Assembly (NCBI GenBank): GCA_963693365.1
Contig: CAVNZM010000012.1
Coordinates: forward strand, 3,472,001 to 3,536,000
Direction of reading: 5' to 3'
Length of the DNA: 64,000 bases
From: Amoebidium appalachense
Lineage: Eukaryota; Ichthyosporea
The translations under genes and the position numbers were made by a program. Positions 41,535-50,601 of the stretch are shown here, piece by piece. Every line of letters starts with the position of its first letter. The first letter of the stretch is position 1. A model generated the notes under the pieces. The model searched no databases. It was given only the letters and a program-made list of their open reading frames with translations, and was not told the DNA's origin.

Positions 41535-41825
41535 TTAGGAAAGGATGGTAGGTTCAACTGTATCTGTCATTGTTTCAATTGCCGTCCTGTACACCTCTCC
41601 TGGCGCATAGTCAAACAGATGGACCCGTGGTTGGTGGGTGGGGTAGTACTGCCTGTACGCCAGCACCTGTCCCATGGCGGCCTTCCACTGTGGAGCGCGC
41701 TTGACCTCGATGATGTCTGTGTCTGTGAGCAGGTCGATCCGGCCTGAGGGGGTAGACACTTCGCGTCGCCCACCTTCAATCCGTGCCAGTTTGTCGCTTA
41801 CATACGCCTCGTTGTAGGTTGCCAT
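41535..41825 (-). CDS. Stand-alone PD-(D/E)XK-like domain protein
   Basis: 96 residues from the ATG at 41825 (MATYNEAYVSDKLARIEGG). The core EVSTPSGRIDLLTDTDIIEV then K, followed by WKAAMGQVL and RVHLFDYAPGE, keeps the catalytic Asp and ExK. Same domain as the C-terminus of the KilA-N protein at 33736 and the degenerate gene at 38450. The product could be a small nuclease or a decoy domain. Immediately downstream of the transposon, on the opposite strand. Confidence 0.72.
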   Translation of the reverse strand: MATYNEAYVSDKLARIEGGRREVSTPSGRIDLLTDTDIIEVKRAPQWKAAMGQVLAYRQYYPTHQPRVHLFDYAPGEVYRTAIETMTDTVEPTILS

Positions 41826-41903
41826 CACGGTGGGCCAGAAAAAAAAAAGGCTGCAAACTCCTGACCACACCAAAGTATAAAAGTCAGTGGTTCACAGTGG
41901 TTC

Positions 41904-42185
41904 TCAGTGGTTCTCATTTTTCCGATTTCTATTAGTAAAACTCGACTGTTTGGCTTTTCCTGACCGAGCAGCCATGACGGCCTGGGCGTCCGAAAGATTT
42001 TCGAAGGCAAACCGTGTTATTGTCAACCCCATCCGTGATTGGAATTCGGGGAGTGTGCTGCGTTGGAAAACCGCCGATGACTTGTCGTGGCCTTCCATAT
42101 CCGCCATTACGTAGTGTCCCAATAAAATTCGCGGGCCTCGGTAATAGTCCATCTGTCCAGGCATGCGTAAATATTTTCTAAGCAT
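41904..42185 (-). CDS. Possible small protein upstream of the helicase
   Basis: About 93 residues from the ATG at 42185 (MLRKYLRMPGQMDYYRGPRI), with a helical C-terminus rich in charged residues. The ATG is 8 bp from the divergent helicase start. Composition is protein-like, but no family is recognised. Confidence 0.45.
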   Translation of the reverse strand: MLRKYLRMPGQMDYYRGPRILLGHYVMADMEGHDKSSAVFQRSTLPEFQSRMGLTITRFAFENLSDAQAVMAARSGKAKQSSFTNRNRKNENH

Positions 42186-42192
42186 TACTATA

Positions 42193-43722
42193 ATGCAGTC
42201 ACGCCAACAGACTGGAGAGGAGACAATGTTTGGAGGCATCGATCAAGAGCGCATCAGAAAAAGGAGCAAAGAGCGCTTTGAAGCCTTTGAGTACCTTGGG
42301 GCTGATGCCTATAAGGGGCTGATGATGAACCCAGCCACCTGCGAATTCAGAGAGTGGACCAGAGAGGAGGTGGAAGAATTTATAGGCGCCAATGTTGCAC
42401 ACATCAGCGGGACAACCCTTTTTGTACTGAAGACGTTTGACCATGAGATCAAACAGCATGTTGCAAAGATCGTTAGCAAGCAGGAAATCTATGCAACACT
42501 TTCACTCTTTTCATTTCGGCAGCCAAATATGAAGGTTGGAAAGCAATGGAAGCCCCAACCTCCAATCAACGGGACAGAAATCTTAAAAACAACAGCAATC
42601 CCTATCTATACAAAAATCATATTTGACCCAGCTGATCCTGACCCCAAAACTGGAAAACGAAAGCCAGATAACACAGACTCAGTCTATCGTCCATACAATA
42701 TCTATCGAGGACTCCGATACAGGTTTGACCCAGAGTATTGCCTCCGTCAAGACCTGACCAGCTCGTTTCATGAACATGCCAGAACCGTTCTATGCAACGG
42801 CCGGGAAGACGAGTACAACTATCTGCGAATGTGGGTTGCTCATCTGTTTCAGTACCCTGGAAGCAAACCAGGTACAGCGCTGCTGTTTGTATCTGAGCAG
42901 GGAACCGGAAAGAACGTGTGGTGGCAGGCAATCATGGACATCCTTTCACCCGAATACTACGCCTATGTCATTCACCGGGAGCACATGTCAGGGAAGTTCA
43001 ACCAGCACATTGCAAATAAGCTTCTTGTGCTATGTGACGAGGTGACGTGGGGTGGGTCACACGAAACAAACAACTTGATGAAGGCGCGCATTACACAGCC
43101 GACCATGATGTTGGAAAAAAAGGGCTGTGATGCAATCAATACCAACTCCTATGAGCGGTATGTGGTCTTGTCAAACGAAGATTGGCCTGTACGAGTGGAA
43201 ACAAGTGATAGGCGGTGGGCATGTTTTGGTGTCAGTCCGGAGCGAATTGGTGACCACAAATACTTCGAGGCTTTTGTGGAATATCACAGACGTCCAGAAG
43301 TGTTAGAAGCTATTTACCACGACTTCATGAGCATGCCAGACATCCCCCAAACCATGCCCAGACCTATGGATAACGACACAAAGATGAACATCAAATCGAT
43401 CAGTCGGAGCGACGAGGCTCAATTTCTCAAGGACCTCATCTCGCACACAAACGGCTGTGAGGAGTTTGACTTCATTTACAGTGGCTGCGCAGTTACCCCT
43501 ACAGGCTTGTTCCAGCTGTACCAAGCTTGGCACAAGATCAATGCCCGAGACACAAAACTGCCAAGCAACCGGACATTCGGGATGGCTATCAGGAAAATCC
43601 TTGGCAAGCCGAAGACTACACTGGAAGCAAACATCTGCAGATGGCCATACCATCCCCCAACTGGCGCCAGCGCGAAGGCAGATTGCTATGTATTATGCCC
43701 CAGAGCCATTTCGAAGGCTTGA
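42193..43722 (+). CDS. SF3-type helicase (D5/DUF5906-like) without a primase domain
   Basis: 509 residues from the ATG at 42193. Walker A is LFVSEQGTGKNVWW, Walker B LLVLCDEVTW, the sensor asparagine is in YVVLSNEDW, and an arginine finger is in SDRRWACF. The order and spacing fit superfamily-3 replicative helicases of phages, virophages and NCLDVs. The N-terminal 200 residues lack primase motifs. It lies in the AT-rich island and differs in codon use from the GC-rich core genes, so it may be a separate acquisition. Intact. Confidence 0.85.
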   Translation: MQSRQQTGEETMFGGIDQERIRKRSKERFEAFEYLGADAYKGLMMNPATCEFREWTREEVEEFIGANVAHISGTTLFVLKTFDHEIKQHVAKIVSKQEIYATLSLFSFRQPNMKVGKQWKPQPPINGTEILKTTAIPIYTKIIFDPADPDPKTGKRKPDNTDSVYRPYNIYRGLRYRFDPEYCLRQDLTSSFHEHARTVLCNGREDEYNYLRMWVAHLFQYPGSKPGTALLFVSEQGTGKNVWWQAIMDILSPEYYAYVIHREHMSGKFNQHIANKLLVLCDEVTWGGSHETNNLMKARITQPTMMLEKKGCDAINTNSYERYVVLSNEDWPVRVETSDRRWACFGVSPERIGDHKYFEAFVEYHRRPEVLEAIYHDFMSMPDIPQTMPRPMDNDTKMNIKSISRSDEAQFLKDLISHTNGCEEFDFIYSGCAVTPTGLFQLYQAWHKINARDTKLPSNRTFGMAIRKILGKPKTTLEANICRWPYHPPTGASAKADCYVLCPRAISKA

Positions 43723-44034
43723 GTTCTTCTCCCAACTCCTCCCGATCGATCTCCCGATGGTATTTTAACATCGGGAGATATCGGGAGATAACGATTGGTT
43801 AAATGTCACGTGATTTTGCATTTTTATTAGTTGTTTTCTCATAGTTGCCATATTAGGTTATTTTATCGGGAGAATCGGGAGAATCGGGGGTGGGTTTGAG
43901 CTAATGGGGCAGCAAAAAATGGAGCCATTTGATTGGAGGATAGGGTATTTCGGGGGTTTTTGCGGGGGGACACCAGAGAACCCCCGATCAGTCCAGATGG
44001 TTCACTTTTTTTTATCAAGACTTTACAGTGAAAC
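43723..44034. repeat. Intergenic ATCGGGAG array with a strong hairpin
   Basis: 312 bp without a gene. ATCGGGAG-type sites: inverse copies (CTCCCGAT) at 43739 and 43751; direct copies at 43770, 43780, 43865 and 43874; and a variant (ATCGGGGG) at 43883. Copies at 43749-43759 and 43769-43779 form a perfect 11-bp stem with a 9-nt loop, 27 bp after the helicase stop. It might be a 3'-end signal, as hairpins are in some giant viruses, or protein-binding sites ahead of the zinc-finger gene. Confidence 0.6.
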
Positions 44035-44505
44035 ATGGAGGCTCAGCTGGCCTTTGTGTGTGATTGGGACACCTGTAAAATGCCTTTTGATAGCAATGCA
44101 GCAATGAAGCGACACGCACTCACACACCTGGGTCACCGCCCTCATGTCTGTTCGTGGCCAGGGTGCACAAGAAGGTTTACACAAAAACACTCATTTGAGG
44201 TTCACTACCGGCTTCATACGGGGGAAACACCATACAAGTGCAGTTGGGAAGGGTGCAACGCTGTGTTCAGGTGTAAAAGCCAATTGAAAATGCACCAGTA
44301 CAAGCACACAGATGCGAGGGCTTTCAAATGCACATGGGATGGATGTGAAGCTAGCTTCAAAAACAAAGATGCACTCGTAGTGCATATGAATCGCCACACG
44401 GGGGATCGTCCCTATCACTGTAAGGAACCAGACTGCCAGGTGTCATACCGTCAGCGTGCAAGTCTCTGGTATCACGTCCGGAAACACCATTTCGTCACCC
44501 AATAA
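44035..44505 (+). CDS. Five-finger C2H2 zinc-finger protein
   Basis: 156 residues, nearly all zinc finger. Five C2H2 units (for example CDWDTCKMPFDSNAAMKRHALTH and CSWEGCNAVFRCKSQLKMH, each with C-x4-5-C and H-x3-4-H), several with TGE/TGD-type linkers (HTGETPYKC, HTGDRPYHC). The arrangement is like TFIIIA or GLI-type eukaryotic factors and is unusual for a virus. It could regulate transcription from the nearby GGGAG sites, an inference. AT-richer than flanks; perhaps host-derived. Confidence 0.88.
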   Translation: MEAQLAFVCDWDTCKMPFDSNAAMKRHALTHLGHRPHVCSWPGCTRRFTQKHSFEVHYRLHTGETPYKCSWEGCNAVFRCKSQLKMHQYKHTDARAFKCTWDGCEASFKNKDALVVHMNRHTGDRPYHCKEPDCQVSYRQRASLWYHVRKHHFVTQ

Positions 44506-44556
44506 AACTGGCATCACTGAGCAAGCAGGTCTTGCAATATGTCTCAAACAACTTGC

Positions 44557-44690
44557 AAAGACACCGCGCCCCGGGGCCCGGGAGGCCCGGGCGGCCTGGG
44601 AGGCCGGGCGGGGCGCAGCAGGCGCGCTCGCGCCCTGGCCCACGTTCCCTGCGTGGCGCGCCGGCCTCGCGCGCCTCGCGCGCCCGTGGT
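44557..44690. repeat. GC-rich repeat region, left copy
   Basis: An extremely GC-rich stretch with several inverted parts. GAGGCCGGGCGGGGCG at about 44600 aligns with GAGGCCGGGAGGGGCG at about 46281, so related GC-rich direct repeats flank the gene at 44742-46214. Confidence 0.6.
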
Positions 44691-44741
44691 TTCTTTGATT
44701 GCTTTGCTCCCGGATCGTGGCCCAAATTATTTAGCAGGTGC

Positions 44742-46214
44742 ATGGCTATGGACACACAATGGACCGACAAGACGGTGGAGGCCGCGGACTTCTACGCATT
44801 TGTCCGGGAAGACCCACACTTCGTCATCGTAGCACAGGATGAACTCGCACGGGTTTACCAATACAAATGGGTGCCCAAAAGGAAGACGTGTCTGTATCTC
44901 ACTTTCACGTATGTGGAGCTCGATCTCGATCCCTTCTCCCTGCAATGCGTCGAGTCCATCGAGTTCAAGTTCGGGGGAAGGGGGGGCCGCTATACCGCCA
45001 CGTTCCGTTTCAGAGACCACGTAGACAGGGAAGCCCACATGCAGTCCCTGGTGTTCGACCGATACTCCTTCGAGCACGACAATGACGGACATCTCATAGA
45101 CCAGGTCAAGCTTTGGTGCAGGCCGCTCGACCTAACGGCCAGGTATGTGGAGCAGATGGTCGCGGGCGCACCGAGCCCGGACTTCCACCGGGACCCACAG
45201 GCGGAGGACTTTGTTTTCAAACTGTACGAGGGCGCTGTGGGCCTGGCAGCCAGCCTGCTCCGCGCCGTCGCGGCCGGCGACCTCACCACATCCCCGGGTG
45301 TATCGGACGACGCCCAGCTCCACCAGCTGGTGTTCCTGCACACGTACCTGCCCCGCGCCCTCGTCATGGCCCCGCCCACGGGCTTGAAGGTGACGAAGCT
45401 GGATCCACCCATCGGCAGCGAGTCACAGCCACACGTCAACTGCAAGACCAAACCGCTCCGTGTACAGGTTGCACTGGGGAAACGAGGCTTCGTGGCGTAC
45501 CAGAACATGCTGCAGGCCTTGTGCCAGTGGCTGACCGGTCCACAGACACGCTACTTTGCCCTGCCGATGCGCGAAGACGGTCACGTGGCCGTCGTGCTGT
45601 TTGATTCGGTGGCCGGGTCGGCCGAGTTCTTCAACGCAATGGCCCCACCGCCCACCGCCCACAAGGCTCTGGACATTCTCCTGAAGCTATACGACCCCGC
45701 CTCGCCGGGGCTGGCGGCCTTCAGGTGCGAGCGGGTCTGCCACGAGCTGCAGCATAAGCATTCGACGAGCACCGTGCTCAACAGAGACTACCCGGACGAC
45801 GAGGGCGACCAGGCCTGTGTATCCTGGTGGCCCATCTACGTCCTGCTGCGCACAGCGGAGTGGGACTGGGGCGCAGACGGGCACGCCACCACCAGCCAGC
45901 GCGTGTGCAGGTACATGACCAAGCTTGCGGCCGACCACGGCTTCCGCTCGGTCTACACCGTGGGGACGACCATGGCACTCATGGGAAAGCGCCTGTTGGA
46001 GCTGTATCGCGGGAAGGCCGGCACCATGAACCCGCGACTGGATGCGCTCGACGAGGAGGCAAAGAACGAGCTGGCGTGGCACTACGTGTTCGACAGGACG
46101 ATCGCGCTGACTGACGAGGAACTCCGGGCCGCGGACATGCCCGCCCGAAGAGGCGGCGAGGTGGTCGTGGGCAACCTGTTTACCAACAAGCGCATGCGGA
46201 TCACTTCAGAGTGA
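44742..46214 (+). CDS. Large unrecognised protein, possibly a cysteine-peptidase fold
   Basis: 490 residues from the ATG at 44742 (another at 44748). An N-terminal beta-rich domain (YVELDLDPFSLQCVESIEF) is followed by helical sequence. The C-terminal half holds a His in EDGHVAVVLFDSV, a later DEGDQACVSWWPIYVLLR with Cys, and a spacing like C48/Ulp1-type or related viral peptidases (His-Asp...Gln...Cys). This is weak evidence and no family is claimed. The gene is flanked by GC-rich direct repeats, which may mark a moved cassette. Confidence 0.6.
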   Translation: MAMDTQWTDKTVEAADFYAFVREDPHFVIVAQDELARVYQYKWVPKRKTCLYLTFTYVELDLDPFSLQCVESIEFKFGGRGGRYTATFRFRDHVDREAHMQSLVFDRYSFEHDNDGHLIDQVKLWCRPLDLTARYVEQMVAGAPSPDFHRDPQAEDFVFKLYEGAVGLAASLLRAVAAGDLTTSPGVSDDAQLHQLVFLHTYLPRALVMAPPTGLKVTKLDPPIGSESQPHVNCKTKPLRVQVALGKRGFVAYQNMLQALCQWLTGPQTRYFALPMREDGHVAVVLFDSVAGSAEFFNAMAPPPTAHKALDILLKLYDPASPGLAAFRCERVCHELQHKHSTSTVLNRDYPDDEGDQACVSWWPIYVLLRTAEWDWGADGHATTSQRVCRYMTKLAADHGFRSVYTVGTTMALMGKRLLELYRGKAGTMNPRLDALDEEAKNELAWHYVFDRTIALTDEELRAADMPARRGGEVVVGNLFTNKRMRITSE

Positions 46215-46257
46215 TTCTTTGGTCTAAGTAGTAGACTCCAAGCAGATATAAGCTGCC

Positions 46258-46355
46258 ACGACACCACAGGCGGGGCCTGTGAGGCCGGGAGGGGCGGCGC
46301 AGGCACGCGAGACGCCGCAGCGCGGCGGGGCAGGGGCGCCTCGCGGGCGCCCGTT
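46258..46355. repeat. GC-rich repeat region, right copy
   Basis: Counterpart of the left GC-rich region; shares the GAGGCCGGG(A/C)GGGGCG core and a following GCAGGC(A/G)CG. It lies in the 233-bp intergenic stretch between the gene at 44742 and the KilA-N gene. No gene is otherwise seen in that stretch. Confidence 0.6.
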
Positions 46356-46447
46356 GGGTTGAGAATGTCGCGGTTTATTTTCTTCCGGGTCATGAACAAT
46401 ATTCCACGAACCAGACAAACTTCAACACAAAACTATACACGCAAACC

Positions 46448-47876
46448 CTACACGCCCTGTCCTGCCTCTGCGCACTGCGCTCGCTTGCCCCCTTGCCTAG
46501 CTACGAATGTGCGCCGCATGCGTTTAGTACGCGGCCTGGGAATGAGTTCCAGCTCATCCTCAATGTCTAGGGGCTTGATGCCCGGAAACTCCTTTTCAAA
46601 CAAAAGCCTGGTGCGGTAGAAGCTGCACGTGTGGCTGATCTCGGGCATCTTCTCGGCAAACCACGCCTCGGTGTTGTACACCACCGTGTAGGCCATCTGT
46701 GCCGTGATCTCGGTGCAGTACTTCACCCTGCGGCCCCACGAGGCCCCCGCCCGCAGCTTGATGGCGCCTGCAAGCACGGACCTCGCCATCACGGTGTTCA
46801 CGCTGTCCTCGACGACGTGTCCCAACACTTGCACGTTGAGTATCCCCTCGACGAACTGCTGGTAGAGGGTGGTGGGGCCCACGGTGCTGCCCCTGAACAG
46901 TGCCGCCACAATGCTGTTGCCCAGGTTGAGCAGGCGCACGCGCAGGTGGGGGTACCCGTCCAGCGTGCAGCCGTCGGGGCTGCTGGGCAACACGCGCTTG
47001 TTGAGGGTGTTGGGGTCGCTCTCGAACTGCTCCATGAGGGCCACGTTGATCTGTGTGGCCTGCTGCAGCATCAGTGTCTTCTGCTTGTCCAGCTCCTTGT
47101 GCTGCATGACCAGCTCCTTGCTCTCACGCACGGCCATGTTGAGCAGGTCGATGGTGAGGTTCTTCTCCTTGATGGTCTCGTTCTTCTCCTTGAGCAGCGG
47201 CATAAGCTTGCTGTCGATGAACGACGTCAGCATGCCCAGCATCTGTTCACCCGTGTCCGCCCGGGCCGCGCGCACCTCGTCCATGTCGATGGCCATCTTG
47301 CTTGTGGTGGCCCCGGTGTAGTTGTCGCAGATGTCGATGACGTCCGCCAGCACCGTGTAGTCGCCCGTGAACATGCGCGAGAGCAGCGCGTCCGTGTGCA
47401 CGGCGAAGTCGGTGGAGACGTAGCGGGCAAGCGCCGGGAACAGCGCGATGTGAACGAAGGTGCCGCGCAGCGCTGGGTCGCCGCTCTTCTTCTTGGAGTT
47501 GGTGGTGTCGATGACGTCATCGATGCGCAGCGGACCAATGGGAGGAATACTGCCCCCAGGCAGTATTGCATTCATGCGGGACAAAACCTTGCCGATGAGT
47601 TCCATGTTCTTGCGGCTCCAAAGGACGACCTGTTTCTCCGCGCCATCCCCCGCCTTCTCGGTGTTGTACTCGCGCCCCACGTTGCACAGCATGGTGCCGT
47701 TGAAGTAGACGTGCCCGTTGGGGTAGGTGGTGGTCACGGTCAGCACCTTGTCGCCGAAGTCCATGGCGGGCGGGGCGCGCACCTCCTTGAACGCGGGGTA
47801 GGCAGGGGTTGCCGGCTGGTGGGGAGGCAGCGACCACCTCATCGTTTGGGGCAGCGACATTCATGTCGAACTCCAT
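46448..47876 (-). CDS. Full-length KilA-N/coiled-coil protein, one probable frame break
   Basis: About 475 residues. KilA-N domain (VYFNGTMLCNVGREYNTE; LRGTFVHIALFPALARYVS), a long coiled coil (EKNETIKEKNLTIDLLNMAV; LVMQHKELDKQKTLM) and a C-terminal domain (ITAQMAYTVVYNTEAWFAE; IKPLDIEDELELIPRP) that recurs in other family members. The ATG at 47876 (MEFDMNVAAPNDEVV) belongs to another frame than the body; the register changes near 47815-47825 in a GGTGGGGAGG stretch. Likely a transcriptional regulator. It is the best-preserved member of the family in this window. Confidence 0.8.
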
Positions 47877-48525
47877 GTTTGTTGTTGCTTGTGTGGTACT
47901 CTGTATGCAGAATGAAGCACCGAGGTCCAGCGTCGCTTTTTAAACGAGCCGGTGGCTCACAGTCTTCATTGGAATGCGCGCTCGCCCATGCTTTGAGTTC
48001 ACCAATGGGGTCTGACCAAACCATTTGTACGGCGACGACATGTGCATCGCCCATTCGTCAAAAATCGCCCGAACAAGAGCAATGTATTTCGCGGCAACGG
48101 TGAGGGCATGATTTATTCCAAACCTGAGCAATCCACATTCCTGTGACGACATGTGCATTGGTGTGTTGGGACGTGGAGTGTTTATAGACCTGTGTATTTG
48201 TACCATACGATTGAAGTAAGACACGTAGGTTGCCTGCGGCGATAACACAGCCCGTAAATTTACAATAAAGCGGAGAACTCGTGTAACATGGGTCCATTTA
48301 TGACACAGAACACGAGATACTAAAATATACAACGACCAGCAGGACACGATGCCACCCGCCCCACCAACCCGACCTAACAAGACCGCGCCACCGGCAGCGG
48401 TCAAAAAGAAGTACGTATCGGCGGACCGGTGCCCGCACAAGTCCAAGGGGTGCAAACTAGCGCAGCGGTGCCCCGTGTGCACGGGAGTCGCCCCGCGCAT
48501 GAACCCATACATGCAACGCGTCCGC
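47877..48525. other. Intergenic region with one weak plus-strand frame
   Basis: About 650 bp. The centre is AT-richer than the flanks. A plus frame from the ATG at 48349 begins MPPAPPTRPNKTAPPAAVKK and holds a short cysteine-containing stretch (CPHKSKGCKLAQRCPVC) that could be a small zinc protein; it follows TAAAATATAC. Past about 48530 the frame is antisense to a better gene. It is left unassigned. Confidence 0.35.
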
Positions 48526-50305
48526 CTAGTGCAGCACCGAACACGACCGCGCAGTGACAACCCTGCGGACCCAATCGGGCAGGTCGGCGCGCTCGACGCG
48601 CAGGTCGGGCAGCATCGGGAGCGGCCGGATGTCGCCGAAGGAGTGGTCGAGGCTGCGCAGGAGCTTGCGGAGGTCGCGGGCCTGCACGGCGTGTTGGTTG
48701 CTCCTGAGCCAACCGACCGTCGCGTGGATGAACGTGTAGAGGTGCAAGACGTTCACGTCGAGGATGCGCTGGGCGTCGAAGCCGCTGTCGGCAAACACGC
48801 GGTGGTGCATGGCGAGGAACAGGAGGGCCTCGGCGTGGCCGGCGCAGAACGCACAATAGCGAAGGCCGTCCGGGAGACGCAGGTTGGCCAGGGCCATGGC
48901 CAGGGAATGCAGGGTCTTGCCGGACACGGTGTCGGCCGGGGCCAGGGTGGACACGACAAAGGGGAAGAACGTGGCGCGGACGTGCCTGGTAGCGTCATCG
49001 ATGGTGGCGGCCAGGCCGTCTCCAACGCGGAAGGCAGCGGCAACCTCGTCCTCGATCATCTTGAGCCGCGCTGACTGGAACCAGGCGACAAAGGGCGCGA
49101 CCTCGGCGACGCGGTTTGCTTGGAGGAGCTTGAAGACGGCAGCGGGCGACACGAAGAGCTCGTGGCCCTTGTAGAAGTAGTGGGCAGTGCCCTGCAATAA
49201 AGACCGGTCAGTCGGAATCGACTAACTGCTTACAGCCAGCCGACCAAGACGGATCGGCTGGCGTGTAGGGGGGTGGGGGGGTGCCCTTTATGGGACTCGC
49301 CGCGCATACACAATCCAACAGCGCCAGAAAGGCCATACCGGAGGCAAACGCAACAAAGGCCACACACACAAACACGCCAAGCATGACCATTGCATTTGCA
49401 CGGAAAAATAACACACCTTGCCTTGCTGCACTTCAGTCACACGGGCGACCGCGACGTTGCCCATCAGCTTGTGAAGGTCGGATGGCTGCGGGCATGAGAA
49501 AAAGGGCATGAGCGTGCGGGAGTCCACATAGAAGGTGCAGTCCGCGGCGTAGGGGTTGGTGCACGCCACCAAGGACGCTCGCCGGAAAATGGTGATGGAC
49601 GCGAACGCAGCGTGCACGTTGGCAGGGGGGGCCGGGAAAGGCCCCACGCAGCGAAGGGTGTCGACGGGCCGGCGTGGCGGGAGCTTGACGTCCGGGATCA
49701 CAGGCCCCTCCCCGACGCGAGCCTCGTCGAGGACGGGCTCGGGCTGCTTGTACGGGAGGTGGGCGTCGGCGGCCACCTGCTGCGCGGCCTGGTCGGCGGG
49801 GGGAGGGGGGAAAGCGAAGGGGAACGACAGGGGCGCGGGCATGTACGCAAAGGGATTGAACATCGGGGGCATGGGCGCGATCGGCTGGAACGCGCTCGGC
49901 GGTGGGGCGGGGGTCGCAGACGCGACGGTGGTGTCGCTGGAGAGGCGTGCACGCTTGAACGACAGCGAACCAAAGAACGGGGTCGCAGGGATCGACTCGT
50001 TGCAGACGAGATCCGCGTTGCAGGGCCGTGTGGGATCAAGGGGCTTTTGGATGTTGGCGACCACGGGCGCTGTTCCGGCCTGTGCTGGGACAGAGGGGGG
50101 CGACACGGTGGCTGGGAGCGACGGTTGGAAGTCGGTATCGACGGGGACAGGCGGGGGCGGGCTGTATCCAGTATCCAGGGCACAAGCGCCCGACAGGGAG
50201 TCGAGATCGGCGTCCATGAGGAAACAGCTGAAGTCCTCGGCCGTGCACGGGGGGATGTCATCGAGCGAAAACGGGTTGTCGGATACCCGGAAACAGGGCA
50301 GTCAT
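48526..50305 (-). CDS. Two-exon gene with proline-rich N-terminus; unknown family
   Basis: Exon 1 (50305-49418) encodes a Pro/Ala-rich region followed by an ordered domain (CTFYVDSRTLMPFFSCPQP; KLMGNVAVARVTEVQQGK). Exon 2 (49191-48526) continues in the same frame (GTAHYFYKGHELFVSPAAVF). The intron is 226 nt with GT...AG ends. Upstream, the frame that fits MDADLD continues past 50217; an ATG at 50305 in the next register suggests a small indel near 50285. A TATA box lies at 50371-50377. No conserved domain is named; length about 520 residues. Confidence 0.65.
49192..49417 (-). other. Candidate spliceosomal intron (226 nt)
   Basis: 5' end AAG/GTGTGT; 3' end CTTTATTGCAG/G with a pyrimidine-rich stretch, and a good branch-like CTGAC about 20-25 nt before it. 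Splicing joins codons in phase 0 and replaces an unlikely hydrophobic tail with well-ordered sequence. Inferred from the sequence only. Confidence 0.55.
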
Positions 50306-50370
50306 GTTGGATGGGGTTGTGGGCGGTGCGGCACAGGCCGAGGTTTTAGCCTCGAGCAGCGCGGGCGGCG

Positions 50371-50377
50371 GTTTATA
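50371..50377 (-). promoter_or_regulatory. TATA box for the two-exon gene
   Basis: TATAAAC on the minus strand, 66 nt from the ATG at 50305. Confidence 0.5.
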
Positions 50378-50389
50378 AGGACGATCTGG

Positions 50390-50520
50390 CGATGACGCAA
50401 TGGGAACCGATGACGTGGCGCGGGAGCTCTTTACGTCATGGAGACACCGCGATTGGCCGGGGCATTTTGCCCCATTTGCGATTGGTCGGAAACATTGCCG
50501 TTTCATTGGCCATAAAGCAT
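50390..50520. promoter_or_regulatory. CRE- and CCAAT-like sites in the divergent promoter
   Basis: Sites include GATGACGCAATGG, GATGACGTGG, TTACGTCATGG, and ATTGGCC, ATTGGTC and ATTGGCC (CCAAT inverse). The region separates the two-exon gene from the plus-strand gene at 50602. Similar combinations are found before other right-arm genes. Confidence 0.45.
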
Positions 50521-50601
50521 GCCAAACGCAGGGAGGGGGGGATGGATTAAAGGGACTGATCCCATAGGCCGTTACAAACAGTATTTTTATTGGACAAATG
50601 T

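Noticed and set aside
48349-49074. 241-residue plus frame opposite exon 2
   Set aside because: Only its first 60 residues might be real; the rest is antisense to a better-supported exon.
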